From positions 1-16,235 of the forward strand of contig JAXHVA010000095.1 in NCBI GenBank assembly GCA_034189035.1: a DNA stretch of 16,235 bases, in the 5' to 3' direction. Position 1 is the stretch's first letter. Each line of letters begins with the position of its first letter. The translations under genes were made by a program, and so were the position numbers. The notes beneath the pieces were generated by a model that searched no databases, was not told the DNA's origin, and saw nothing but the letters and a program-made list of their open reading frames with translations. The stretch is from JAUXFK01 sp034189035 (GTDB lineage: Bacteria; Desulfobacterota; UBA8473). Below, piece by piece: positions 1 to 6,899 of the stretch.

Positions 1-222
1 GGCTATATTCTCAACATTGTCTACAAACTCACATCCTCCATAATATCTTCTATTGGGATATCCTTCTGCATATTTGTTTGTAAGAACACTTCCCTGCGCT
101 TCTAATATTGCTTCGCTTACAAAGTTCTCAGACGCAATGAGCTCAAGGTGATGTGCTTGCCTCTCGGTCTCGTATCGAATGATTTTTGAAATCTGTGAAT
201 CTACCCTATCTAAAGCTGACAT
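1..222 (-). CDS. glyA: Serine hydroxymethyltransferase, N-terminal part (runs off window)
   Basis: PLP enzyme that interconverts serine and glycine while loading one-carbon units on tetrahydrofolate. Only the first 74 codons are present; the gene continues past base 1. The translation starts MSALDRVDSQ and carries the family hallmarks LIASENFVS (about residues 28-36) and NKYAEGYPNRRYYGGCE (about 49-65), the glycine-rich substrate/PLP region near the dimer interface. ATG at 220-222 is preceded by a GGAG at a good distance. It is the last visible gene of the leftward cluster, 207 bp downstream of rpiB; rpiB-glyA adjacency is common in deltaproteobacterial genomes. Nothing odd is visible in the part present. 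Confidence 0.95.
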   Translation of the reverse strand, partial: MSALDRVDSQISKIIRYETERQAHHLELIASENFVSEAILEAQGSVLTNKYAEGYPNRRYYGGCEFVDNVENIA

Positions 223-298
223 TTAAATCTCCGCCGAATTTCAATATTAATGAGACTCCATACTCAAAAAAGGTAAGGGCACGATGAAGTTTCTGGTT

Positions 299-421
299 CA
301 TAAATGATGAAATTTTCTATGGGCAAGGCCACGCAAGGGTTTACGCTGAGGCAAACATTGTAGTACATTACAGGTGAAAACCTGAGGAGAACGTAATACA
401 TAGAGAAAATGCCCATTTATG
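299..421 (-). other. Imperfect inverted repeat / possible structured leader of glyA
   Basis: The 207-bp rpiB-glyA gap has no convincing ORF. Bases 299-321 and 399-421 are inverted copies of each other (17 of 23 positions, including perfect 6- and 8-nt ends). Inside are nested pairings: ATGGGCA (319-325) with TGCCCAT (410-416), ATTAC (367-371) with GTAAT (393-397), and a perfect CAGGT/ACCTG hairpin (371-375, 380-384) with a four-base loop. Transcribed on the minus strand this would fold just upstream of glyA. It could be a cis-regulatory RNA, an mRNA processing site or a small palindromic repeat element. I compared it by eye with the ZTP, THF and glycine riboswitch consensus cores and saw no match. 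Confidence 0.45.
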
Positions 422-429
422 GACTGTAA

Positions 430-885
430 CTATTGAGAAATAATAGTTTTTTCTATGTCGGTTATCGCATCCAATCTCCGCTTGTGTCTCCCCCCTTGAA
501 ATTTGCTGTTAAGCCATATCTTAACGATTTCTTTAGCAATGTTCTCTTCTATAATTCTTCCGCCAATAACTAGAATATTAGAGTTATTGTGTTCCCTGCT
601 CATTCTTGCAGTATACGTATCATGACATAACGCAGCCAGTATCCTTGGAAACCTGTTCGCAACAATAGACATGCCGATACCGGTACCACAAAGAAGAATT
701 CCTCTTTCAAACTCTCCGCTTTGTACTTTTTGAGCAACCTTAATGCCAATATCCGGATAATCAACAGAGTCATTACTGAATGTGCCGACATCATCTACAT
801 CAGCTTTCAAGTCATTTGACAGAAAACGCTTTATAACCTCCTTTAATTCAACCCCACCATGATCGGCACCAATAATAATCTTCAT
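430..885 (-). CDS. rpiB: Ribose-5-phosphate isomerase B
   Basis: Interconverts ribose 5-phosphate and ribulose 5-phosphate in the cytosol (pentose phosphate pathway). The 151-aa length is usual for RpiB/LacAB proteins. Visible motifs are GADHGG (residues 6-11), CGTGIGMS with the catalytic Cys66, SREHNN with His99, and the phosphate-binding GGRHKRRLD near residue 131. Cys66 and His99 have the same numbers as in E. coli RpiB. The ATG at 885 sits 6 bp after the fabF stop codon, and its ribosome-binding AAAGGA lies inside the last fabF codons, so the two genes are probably translationally coupled. It is a standard companion of glyA and the fab genes in this lineage and has no role in lipid synthesis itself. 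Confidence 0.96.
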   Translation of the reverse strand: MKIIIGADHGGVELKEVIKRFLSNDLKADVDDVGTFSNDSVDYPDIGIKVAQKVQSGEFERGILLCGTGIGMSIVANRFPRILAALCHDTYTARMSREHNNSNILVIGGRIIEENIAKEIVKIWLNSKFQGGRHKRRLDAITDIEKTIISQ

Positions 886-891
886 CTTCTC

Positions 892-2133
892 TTATCCTTT
901 AAATTTTTTAAAGGCCAGTGTCGCATTTGTACCACCAAAACCAAAAGAATTAGATATGGCGACCTTTACTTCTTCTTTTCTGGCTATGTTCGGAACATAA
1001 TCTAAATCGCAATCAGGATCAGGAAGATTATAATTAATAGTAGGAGGTATAATTCCATCTCGAATTGCTAAAATAGTAAATATCGCTTCAACCCCCCCTG
1101 CTGCGCCTAGCAAATGACCGATCATTGATTTAGTGGAACTTACAGGAATCTTTTTGCTGTAATCATTAAAGACTGCTTTTATTGCTCTTGTCTCTATCAT
1201 ATCATTCAAAGGTGTAGAGGTGCCATGGGCATTAATATAATCAATTTCCCTATATGAGATTCCACCATCATTCAAAGCCATCCTCATACATCTAGCTGCT
1301 CCATCTCCGTCGGGATCAGGGGCTGTTATATGATAAGCATCACTACTTAGGCCATAACCAATTATCTCCGCATAAACTTTTGCGCCTCTTTTCATAGCAG
1401 TATTCATCTCTTCAAGGATAAGTATGCCCGCTCCCTCTGCAGCTACAAAACCATCTCTGTCTTTGTCAAATGGGCGACTCGCTTTTTGCGGCTCATCATT
1501 CTTTGTAGAAAGAGCCTTCATCACATTAAAGCCGGCAATATTTAAAGGAGTGATCGTTGCTTCTGTTCCGCCTGTAATCATTATATCAGCATCTCCTCTT
1601 TGTATCATCCGGAAAGAATCTCCAATCGCATGCGACCCTGCTGCACAGGCAGTAACGATAGTAGTGTTTGGCCCCTTGATCCCGAAACGTATTGCGATAT
1701 GTCCCGGAGCTATGTTTGCGATCATCATCGGTATAAAAAAGGGAGATAATTTCTTGGGGCCTCCTTCCAGTAACTTTTCATGATTCTTCTCTAATATAGG
1801 CAGGCCGCCCAATCCTGTACCTAAAACAACCCCAATCCTGCATGCATTTTGATCCGTGATTTCAAGTTTTGAATCCTCAATCGCCATAATCGTAGAAGCT
1901 AAAGCAAAATGGACAAATGCATCCATACGTCGGAGCTGTTTCTTATCGATATATTTTTCTGGATCGAATTCTTTTACTTCTCCTGCGATCTTTGTCTGAA
2001 AATCCTTTGTATCAAAGTGAGTAATGTAATCAATCCCTGACTTCCCCTCACATATCCCCTTCCATGTCTCTTCCACTCCTACTCCCAAAGGAGTGACTGC
2101 TCCTAAACCTGTAACTACAACCCTTCTTTCCAA
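892..2133 (-). CDS. fabF: 3-oxoacyl-ACP synthase II (KAS II)
   Basis: Condenses malonyl-ACP with a growing acyl-ACP during fatty-acid elongation. The 413-aa protein has the complete Cys-His-His triad at E. coli-like numbering: Cys163 in TACAAGSHAIGD, His303 in NAHGTSTPLND, and His340 in STKSMIGHLLGAAGG, with GFGGTN near the C-terminus. The start codon is TTG (complement of 2131-2133), preceded by a strong GGAGG seven bases upstream; the resulting MERRVVVTG N-terminus is canonical, so the rare start is well supported. It lies 573 bp downstream of acpP, an unusually long gap for genes normally close together, and is tightly followed by rpiB. It is the only ketoacyl-ACP synthase in the window. 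Confidence 0.97.
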   Translation of the reverse strand: MERRVVVTGLGAVTPLGVGVEETWKGICEGKSGIDYITHFDTKDFQTKIAGEVKEFDPEKYIDKKQLRRMDAFVHFALASTIMAIEDSKLEITDQNACRIGVVLGTGLGGLPILEKNHEKLLEGGPKKLSPFFIPMMIANIAPGHIAIRFGIKGPNTTIVTACAAGSHAIGDSFRMIQRGDADIMITGGTEATITPLNIAGFNVMKALSTKNDEPQKASRPFDKDRDGFVAAEGAGILILEEMNTAMKRGAKVYAEIIGYGLSSDAYHITAPDPDGDGAARCMRMALNDGGISYREIDYINAHGTSTPLNDMIETRAIKAVFNDYSKKIPVSSTKSMIGHLLGAAGGVEAIFTILAIRDGIIPPTINYNLPDPDCDLDYVPNIARKEEVKVAISNSFGFGGTNATLAFKKFKG

Positions 2134-2273
2134 GCTGACACCTCCAAAAGACTGAATGAGTTAAGTGATGCCTATTCAGAAAATGCCCTTTTGCCAACGC
2201 AAGTTTCTTGAATTGAGGAGCATAATATACAAAATGTTTACAAATTCACCTTATATCATTAAGTGAAACAAAA

Positions 2274-2560
2274 TTAATCATTTCTGAATAGATACTCAAG
2301 ATCAGATAGATTAACAATACATCGTGTTCCTGTGTAGTGCCTCCATCCATCATCTGCGAAAACCGTTCCCATACTTTCGATGCCTCTATTAATCCTTTCA
2401 TCTTCTAAAATGAAAATTTCATTTCTTTATGAATAGGCAAAGACCATTTATTACGCCCATCTTTGTTTAATAAAATATGGGAAGTATCTCTATCTGCTCA
2501 ATACAGAATTCGATCTTTAAAAAATGTTGCGGCGAGTCCTATATGGGGAAAAACATATGT
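2274..2560 (-). pseudogene. Decayed small gene of unknown family between acpP and fabF
   Basis: The 573-bp acpP-fabF gap is not empty. On the minus strand, a protein-like reading runs leftward from about 2560: GLAATFFKDRILY, an in-frame TGA, then ADRDTSHILLNKDGRNKW and SLPIHKEMKF. A one-base loss in a T run near 2410 would shift this into FILEDERINRG, IESMGTVFADDGWRHYTG and TRCIVNLSDLEYLFRND, ending at TAA 2274-2276. One stop and one frameshift in an otherwise coherent reading suggest a gene remnant of at least 90 codons whose start I cannot find. I do not recognise the family. It could be a chance reading in AT-rich DNA, so confidence is modest. Confidence 0.4.
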
Positions 2561-2578
2561 TTATCATAGCGAAAAACA

Positions 2579-2601
2579 GGAATTCCAGGGACGCTGAATT
2601 C
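2579..2601. repeat. REP/RAYT-like short motif
   Basis: The sequence GGAATTCCAGGGACGC followed by TGAATTC places two GAATTC palindromes (2580-2585, 2596-2601) ten bases apart. From memory, GGAATTCCAGGGACACC-like stretches often flank REP-associated tyrosine transposase genes; no such transposase is visible here. This may be a leftover of such an element, adjacent to the decayed gene. The assignment rests on recall, not on a search. Confidence 0.25.
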
Positions 2602-2706
2602 AAATTAAACATTTAAAATGGCCCAAATCGTGAGGGAAAGACGATTCAACAAAAAATTTCGATAGCCTTTAAAGATAGCTAAACAACTATGGAAATCTTA
2701 AGTCCA

Positions 2707-2946
2707 TTAAAGACGCTCATTAATATAGTCTATGGCTTCTTGAACAGTGAGTATCTTCTCAGCCTCTTCATCCGAAATCTCCTGGCCAAATTCCTCTTCA
2801 AGGGCCATTATCAACTCTACCAAATCCAATGAATCTGCACCCAAATCGTCAACAAAGGATGCTTCATTTACTACCTCTTCTTCATCAATTCCAAGCTGTT
2901 CTGAGATTATGCCCTTAATTTTTAACTCTACAGATTCAACCCCCAT
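2707..2946 (-). CDS. acpP: Acyl carrier protein
   Basis: Small acidic carrier (79 aa) whose phosphopantetheine arm holds acyl intermediates in fatty-acid synthesis. The attachment site is Ser39 in GADSLDLVEL, and the acidic helix II/III region (ALEEEFGQEISDEEAEKI) is typical. The ATG is preceded by AAAGGAGGT nine bases upstream, the strongest ribosome-binding site in the window, fitting ACP's high expression. It lies 216 bp after fabG rather than close behind it; that gap contains an inverted repeat and a weak terminator-like hairpin, so acpP may be expressed separately from the genes before it. Confidence 0.97.
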   Translation of the reverse strand: MGVESVELKIKGIISEQLGIDEEEVVNEASFVDDLGADSLDLVELIMALEEEFGQEISDEEAEKILTVQEAIDYINERL

Positions 2947-3007
2947 CCTTTTTTTACCTCCTTTAATATTTTTAATTAATAAAATTTCAAAATTTCTATA
3001 AATGGTT

Positions 3008-3146
3008 ATTGAGTTCGCTCCGAAAACATTATTCGTAACGTCTTGATTTTAAAAAATAAAAGAACAGAGCGTTCTAATAAATTCCTGATAGTGCTATCCT
3101 TTTATCAATTAAAATGAAATTTCTTTTATTCGGAGTTAACTCAATA
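3008..3146. repeat. Inverted repeat with 18-bp arms in the fabG-acpP gap
   Basis: Arms 3008-3025 and 3129-3146 are inverted copies matching at 16 of 18 bases; the two mismatches are the central CG versus AA. The right arm contains a perfect 10-bp palindrome, GAGTTAACTC. The arms are 103 bp apart. No target-site duplication is obvious. It could be a small MITE-like element, a paired operator site, or an mRNA structure that sets acpP levels apart from fabG. Confidence 0.5.
3049..3075 (-). terminator. Weak intrinsic terminator/attenuator between fabG and acpP
   Basis: On the minus strand AGAAC-gctct-GTTCT forms a 5-bp stem (3061-3075) followed at once by a T-rich tract (complement of 3049-3060). 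The stem is short and AT-rich, so at most partial termination is expected. It lies inside the larger inverted repeat. Confidence 0.3.
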
Positions 3147-3162
3147 GTCGTTTTTTTAAATT

Positions 3163-3903
3163 TTACATATACAGGCCACCATTCACATTCAGTACTTGAC
3201 CTGTTATATAGCTAGACGCTTCAGACACAAGAAAGAAAACAGCTTCAGCCACATCTTCAGGTGTGCCTAAGCGCTCAATTGGGATTTGAACTTTTAGACC
3301 TTCAGTGATATTTTCAGGCAGAGCCCGAGTCATTTCAGTATCAATAAAGCCAGGAGCTACTGCATTCACATTTATGTTTCGAGAAGCAAATTCTCTTGCC
3401 ACTGTCTTTGTAAAACCAATCACTCCTGCCTTGGATGCAGAATAGTTAGCCTGTCCAATATTGCCCATTTCTCCTGCAATAGAAGCAATATTTACGACCT
3501 TTCCTCCCTTTTGTTTTGCCATATATCTTATGGCTGCCTTTGTACAGTTAAATGTTCCTTTTAAATTGACATTCAATACCTGGTCCCAGCTTTCCTCTTT
3601 CATCCTCAGAAGAAGACCGTCCTTAACGATTCCGGCATTATTTACAAGGATATCAATCCTGCCGAATGCATCAATAGTCTTTTTAATCATCACCTCAACT
3701 GCTTTAAAATCAGCAACATCTGTGATAGAGACCAGGGATTTTCTTCCAATATCTTCAATCTCTTTCGAAACCTTTTCGGCATTTTCAGAATTCATATCAG
3801 AGATAACAATATCCGCTCCCCTCTTTGCGAAAAGCATAGCAATAGCCTTACCAATACCCTGGGCAGAACCGGTTATCAAAGCGACTTTACCTTTAAGCTC
3901 CAT
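3163..3903 (-). CDS. fabG: 3-oxoacyl-ACP reductase
   Basis: NADPH-dependent reduction of 3-oxoacyl-ACP to 3-hydroxyacyl-ACP; classical short-chain dehydrogenase of 246 aa. Visible are the Rossmann glycine motif GSAQGIG (12-18), NNAG (88-91), and the catalytic Ser141, Tyr154 and Lys158 in NIASIAG and YSASKAG, with the Ser-Tyr-Lys spacing of E. coli FabG. The C-terminus ends in the usual TGQVLNVNGGLYM. The start follows the fabD stop by 21 bp, with GGGGT upstream as a modest ribosome-binding site. Its place between fabD and acpP, together with the exact motif pattern, makes FabG far more likely than a generic dehydrogenase. Confidence 0.95.
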   Translation of the reverse strand: MELKGKVALITGSAQGIGKAIAMLFAKRGADIVISDMNSENAEKVSKEIEDIGRKSLVSITDVADFKAVEVMIKKTIDAFGRIDILVNNAGIVKDGLLLRMKEESWDQVLNVNLKGTFNCTKAAIRYMAKQKGGKVVNIASIAGEMGNIGQANYSASKAGVIGFTKTVAREFASRNINVNAVAPGFIDTEMTRALPENITEGLKVQIPIERLGTPEDVAEAVFFLVSEASSYITGQVLNVNGGLYM

Positions 3904-3924
3904 TTTTAAATACCCCGCATTGCA

Positions 3925-4857
3925 TTATTTTTGTTGGATTTTCTCTAGGCTTTTCATATCTTCGATATTCTTTCTCTCAACTCTATTGTCAATCTTCCTC
4001 AATAAGCCTGACAGTACCTTGCCGGGTCCAACTTCTATAAAGAAATCTACATCTTCTTCGATCATCCGCCTTATTGATTGCACCCATCTTACCGGGCTAC
4101 ATACCTGTTTTGTTAAAAGCTCTTGAACTTTTTCTTTTGATGTGTTTACGTCTGCCTCAACATTTGTAATTAACGGGATTTGAATATCCTTAAAAGGCAC
4201 TTTATTAAGCTCAACCGCTAGCCTATCCATAGCTGGTTTCATGAGAGTGCAATGAAAAGGGGCACTTACATCCAAAACAATCGTTCTTTTTGCTCCTTGC
4301 TCTGTAGCGAATTGAATGGCTTTTTGAACTCCTTCAGTCTCTCCGGAGATAACAATCTGTTCAGGGCTATTATAGTTGGCAGGTGAGACTACATTCCCCT
4401 GTTCAATTACATCTGTACAGATCTTTTCTACATCTTTTGCCTGCATTCCCATAATTGCTGCCATAGTTCCCATTCCTATAGGTACGGCCTCTTGCATAAA
4501 TTTCCCTCTTTGTCGAACCAACTTTACAGCATCAGGAAAACTCAATGAATCAGCAGCAACCAATGAAGTGAATTCTCCTAAACTATGTCCAGCAACAAAG
4601 GACGGCTTAATATCTGTTTCTTGATTCAGGACCCTCAATGCAGCAATACTGGTTGTTAATATCGCAGGTTGGGTATTAATCGTCAAGCCAATTTCACCAT
4701 TAGGATCTTCGAAACATATCTTTTTTATGTCCAGTTCTAAAGAATCATTTGCCTCTTCAAAGACCTCTCTTGCGATTCTAAAATTATCGTAGAAATTTTT
4801 GCCCATACCAACATACTGAGAACCCTGACCGGGAAACACAAATGCTGTTTTAGCCAT
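3925..4857 (-). CDS. fabD: Malonyl-CoA:ACP transacylase
   Basis: Transfers malonyl from CoA to ACP, supplying the extender unit. The 310-aa protein starts with FVFPGQGSQYVGMG and has the nucleophile Ser92 in GHSLGEF, Arg117 in RQRGKFMQEA (binds the malonyl carboxylate) and His202 in APFHCTLM, matching E. coli FabD numbering closely. The ATG is 8 bp after the etfA stop with AGGAT upstream, so it is probably coupled to the acd-etf module rather than to fabH, its usual upstream neighbour, which is absent here. Confidence 0.96.
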   Translation of the reverse strand: MAKTAFVFPGQGSQYVGMGKNFYDNFRIAREVFEEANDSLELDIKKICFEDPNGEIGLTINTQPAILTTSIAALRVLNQETDIKPSFVAGHSLGEFTSLVAADSLSFPDAVKLVRQRGKFMQEAVPIGMGTMAAIMGMQAKDVEKICTDVIEQGNVVSPANYNSPEQIVISGETEGVQKAIQFATEQGAKRTIVLDVSAPFHCTLMKPAMDRLAVELNKVPFKDIQIPLITNVEADVNTSKEKVQELLTKQVCSPVRWVQSIRRMIEEDVDFFIEVGPGKVLSGLLRKIDNRVERKNIEDMKSLEKIQQK

Positions 4858-4865
4858 AAATGATC

Positions 4866-6056
4866 CTACCCTTTCAACCCTTTAAATCTCTTAACAAATT
4901 CCGGAATGACCTCAAAAAGATCCCCGACAATCCCAAAAGTCGCAACATCAAAGATCGGGGCATCTTTGTCTATATTGATTGCAACAATTACATCAGATGA
5001 TTGCATCCCAACTAAGTGTTGCACTGCGCCTGATATTCCACATGCAATATACAGCTTCGGGCAGACTGTCTTCCCTGTTTGTCCAACCTGGTGCGCATAA
5101 GGTATCCAACCCGCATCAACAGATGCCCTGGATGCACCAACAGCCGCACCCAAAGTATTGGCCAATTCCTCAATTAATCCAAAGTTCTTAGGTTCTTGAA
5201 GGCCTCTTCCCCCGGAAACAATAATATCCGCCTCTGTTATATTTACCATATTTCCAATCTCTTCGACTGTCTCTATAACCTTAGATCGGAGGCTCGTACT
5301 TAAACTGTTAAAGTCCTTTTTAATTATCTCTCCTTTTCGATTTGGATCATATAAGGCCCTTTTCATTACTTTATGTCGAACCGTCGCCATTTGAGGTCGC
5401 GCATCCGGACATATAATTGTGGCCATGATATTGCCTCCAAACGCGGGCCGGGTTTGAAGTAGGTATCTCTTCTCACTGTCTATGTCTAAACCCGTACAGT
5501 CAGCTGTGAGACCTGTCTTTAATCGTGCTGATACTTTGGGGATAAAAGAACGTCCAATTGCAGTAGCTCCACAGAGTACCACCTCTGGTTTATATTCTAG
5601 AATCAAATCTGTCAAAACTGCACTGTAAACCTCATCATTAAAGTCCTTCAATGCTGGATCATTTAAAACGTATATTTTGTCAGTACCGTATCCTATTAAC
5701 TCTCTTGCTGAGTTCTCAATATTTTCACCGAAAACAACAGCACAAAGATCAACTCCTAATTTATTAGCCAGTTTTCTTCCTTCTCCAAGAAGCTCTAATA
5801 CAACACTGGCTATCTTACCATTTCTTTGCTCAGCAAATATCCATACTCCTTTATAAGCATCTCGCTTAGTTACAGCCTCTTTCAAATCTGATATCAAGAT
5901 TGCTTCAAAATTGCATGCATCTACACAGGCACCACATAGATTACACCGCTCATCTATAGAGGCCAGATCGTCTTCAAGCCTAATGGCTCCAAAAGGACAG
6001 CTCTCTATACAGGTCCCGCATCCTGTACATAATTCATTGTCGATTCTTATTCCCAT
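4866..6056 (-). CDS. etfA: Electron transfer flavoprotein alpha subunit with N-terminal 2x[4Fe-4S] ferredoxin domain
   Basis: FAD-binding subunit of ETF, here 396 aa because a bacterial ferredoxin domain is fused in front. Eight cysteines form two complete CxxCxxCxxxC motifs (C10, C13, C16, C20 and C38, C41, C44, C48). The ETF alpha domain follows from about residue 70. The C-terminal FAD domain is intact: SGGRGLQEP, VGASRASVDAGW, HQVGQTGKTVCPKLYIACGI and SGAVQHLVGM. Such fused EtfA proteins are known in anaerobes, for example CarE of the caffeyl-CoA reductase of Acetobacterium. The extra clusters could pass electrons to or from ferredoxin. AAGGGAA precedes the ATG. It follows etfB by 36 bp. 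Partner: the acyl-CoA dehydrogenase upstream. Confidence 0.94.
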   Translation of the reverse strand: MGIRIDNELCTGCGTCIESCPFGAIRLEDDLASIDERCNLCGACVDACNFEAILISDLKEAVTKRDAYKGVWIFAEQRNGKIASVVLELLGEGRKLANKLGVDLCAVVFGENIENSARELIGYGTDKIYVLNDPALKDFNDEVYSAVLTDLILEYKPEVVLCGATAIGRSFIPKVSARLKTGLTADCTGLDIDSEKRYLLQTRPAFGGNIMATIICPDARPQMATVRHKVMKRALYDPNRKGEIIKKDFNSLSTSLRSKVIETVEEIGNMVNITEADIIVSGGRGLQEPKNFGLIEELANTLGAAVGASRASVDAGWIPYAHQVGQTGKTVCPKLYIACGISGAVQHLVGMQSSDVIVAINIDKDAPIFDVATFGIVGDLFEVIPEFVKRFKGLKG

Positions 6057-6092
6057 TGTGATTCCCTTGGAAAACGATGGCTTAAAAACGGC

Positions 6093-6878
6093 CTATACGA
6101 TCTTTAAATCATTCAACTTGTTGATTAAAAACTCTACTTGTTCTTCAGTGGAGCCTTTCAATATCTCTCGTTTCCCATTTCGTGTCGGAGTAAAGATCTT
6201 TACTACCTGGGTTGCAGAACCTTTAAGCCCAGTCTCACTCTCTTTCATATCCAAATCCGCAAGCCTCCAAATAGGTATTTGAATACTCTTTGCCCTCATC
6301 TTTCCTTTTAAAGAAGGCATCCTAGGCTCATTGATCTCCTTTACGACTGTAATCAAGGCTGGAAGGTTTACCTCTAATAGGTCATATCCATCATCCATCA
6401 TCCTTTCGACCTTGATCGTATGATTGTCCAGTTCTCTTATTTTGCGAACAAAGGCAACAAAAGGTATATCCAGATTCTCTGCAATACCGGGCCCTACTTG
6501 GGCAGTATCGCCATCGATTGCCTGTTTTCCACATATTATAAGGTCAAAATCACCTGTCTTTTCAATTCCACAAGCCAAAGTATGGGATGTAGCAAGTGTG
6601 TCCGCTCCAGCAAAAGCACGATCACTCAATAAAAAAACGTCATCGGCTCCATAAGAGACAGCTTCTCTCAAGGCCTCCTCAGCCTGGGGTGGCCCCATAC
6701 TGATAACAGCAACTCTCCCCCCAAACTTCTCTCTTATCCTCAACCCTTCTTCCAGGGCGTACATATCGAATGGATTAATAATACCCTTCGCCCCTTCTCT
6801 CATAAGGGTGTTTGTTTTCTTATTGATCTTCACGCTCGTCGTTTCAGGGACCTGCTTAATGCATACAACGATATTCAT
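6093..6878 (-). CDS. etfB: Electron transfer flavoprotein beta subunit (bifurcating-type features)
   Basis: Small ETF subunit, 261 aa. The N-terminus MNIVVCIKQVPETTSVKI is typical. The loop CGKQAIDGDTAQVGP (about residues 115-129) resembles the second-flavin-binding form found in electron-bifurcating ETFs rather than the AMP-binding form of canonical respiratory ETFs, and VVKEINEPRMPSLKGKM is also seen in anaerobe ETFs. On this basis it may hold a second FAD and accept electrons from NADH; this is family inference. It starts 21 bp after the acyl-CoA dehydrogenase stop, with only a weak, distant GAGAG ribosome-binding site, and precedes etfA, the usual order. Confidence 0.93.
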   Translation of the reverse strand: MNIVVCIKQVPETTSVKINKKTNTLMREGAKGIINPFDMYALEEGLRIREKFGGRVAVISMGPPQAEEALREAVSYGADDVFLLSDRAFAGADTLATSHTLACGIEKTGDFDLIICGKQAIDGDTAQVGPGIAENLDIPFVAFVRKIRELDNHTIKVERMMDDGYDLLEVNLPALITVVKEINEPRMPSLKGKMRAKSIQIPIWRLADLDMKESETGLKGSATQVVKIFTPTRNGKREILKGSTEEQVEFLINKLNDLKIV

Positions 6879-6899
6879 TGATCGATAAACTCTCTTTTT

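Noticed and set aside
299..421. ZTP, THF or glycine riboswitch before glyA
   Set aside because: The conserved cores of these classes were not found on the minus strand; kept only as an unclassified structure.
1424..1783. 119-aa plus-strand reading opposite fabF
   Set aside because: It is the antisense shadow of a strongly conserved KAS II gene and has no start signal or motif of its own.
2172..2291. 11-bp inverted repeat CTATTCAGAAA (2172-2182 and 2281-2291)
   Set aside because: Arms are short and nearly 100 bp apart in AT-rich DNA; could be chance, so not called as a feature.
3461..4126. 221-aa plus-strand reading across fabG and fabD
   Set aside because: Antisense to two clear genes and spanning their junction; composition typical of a shadow frame.
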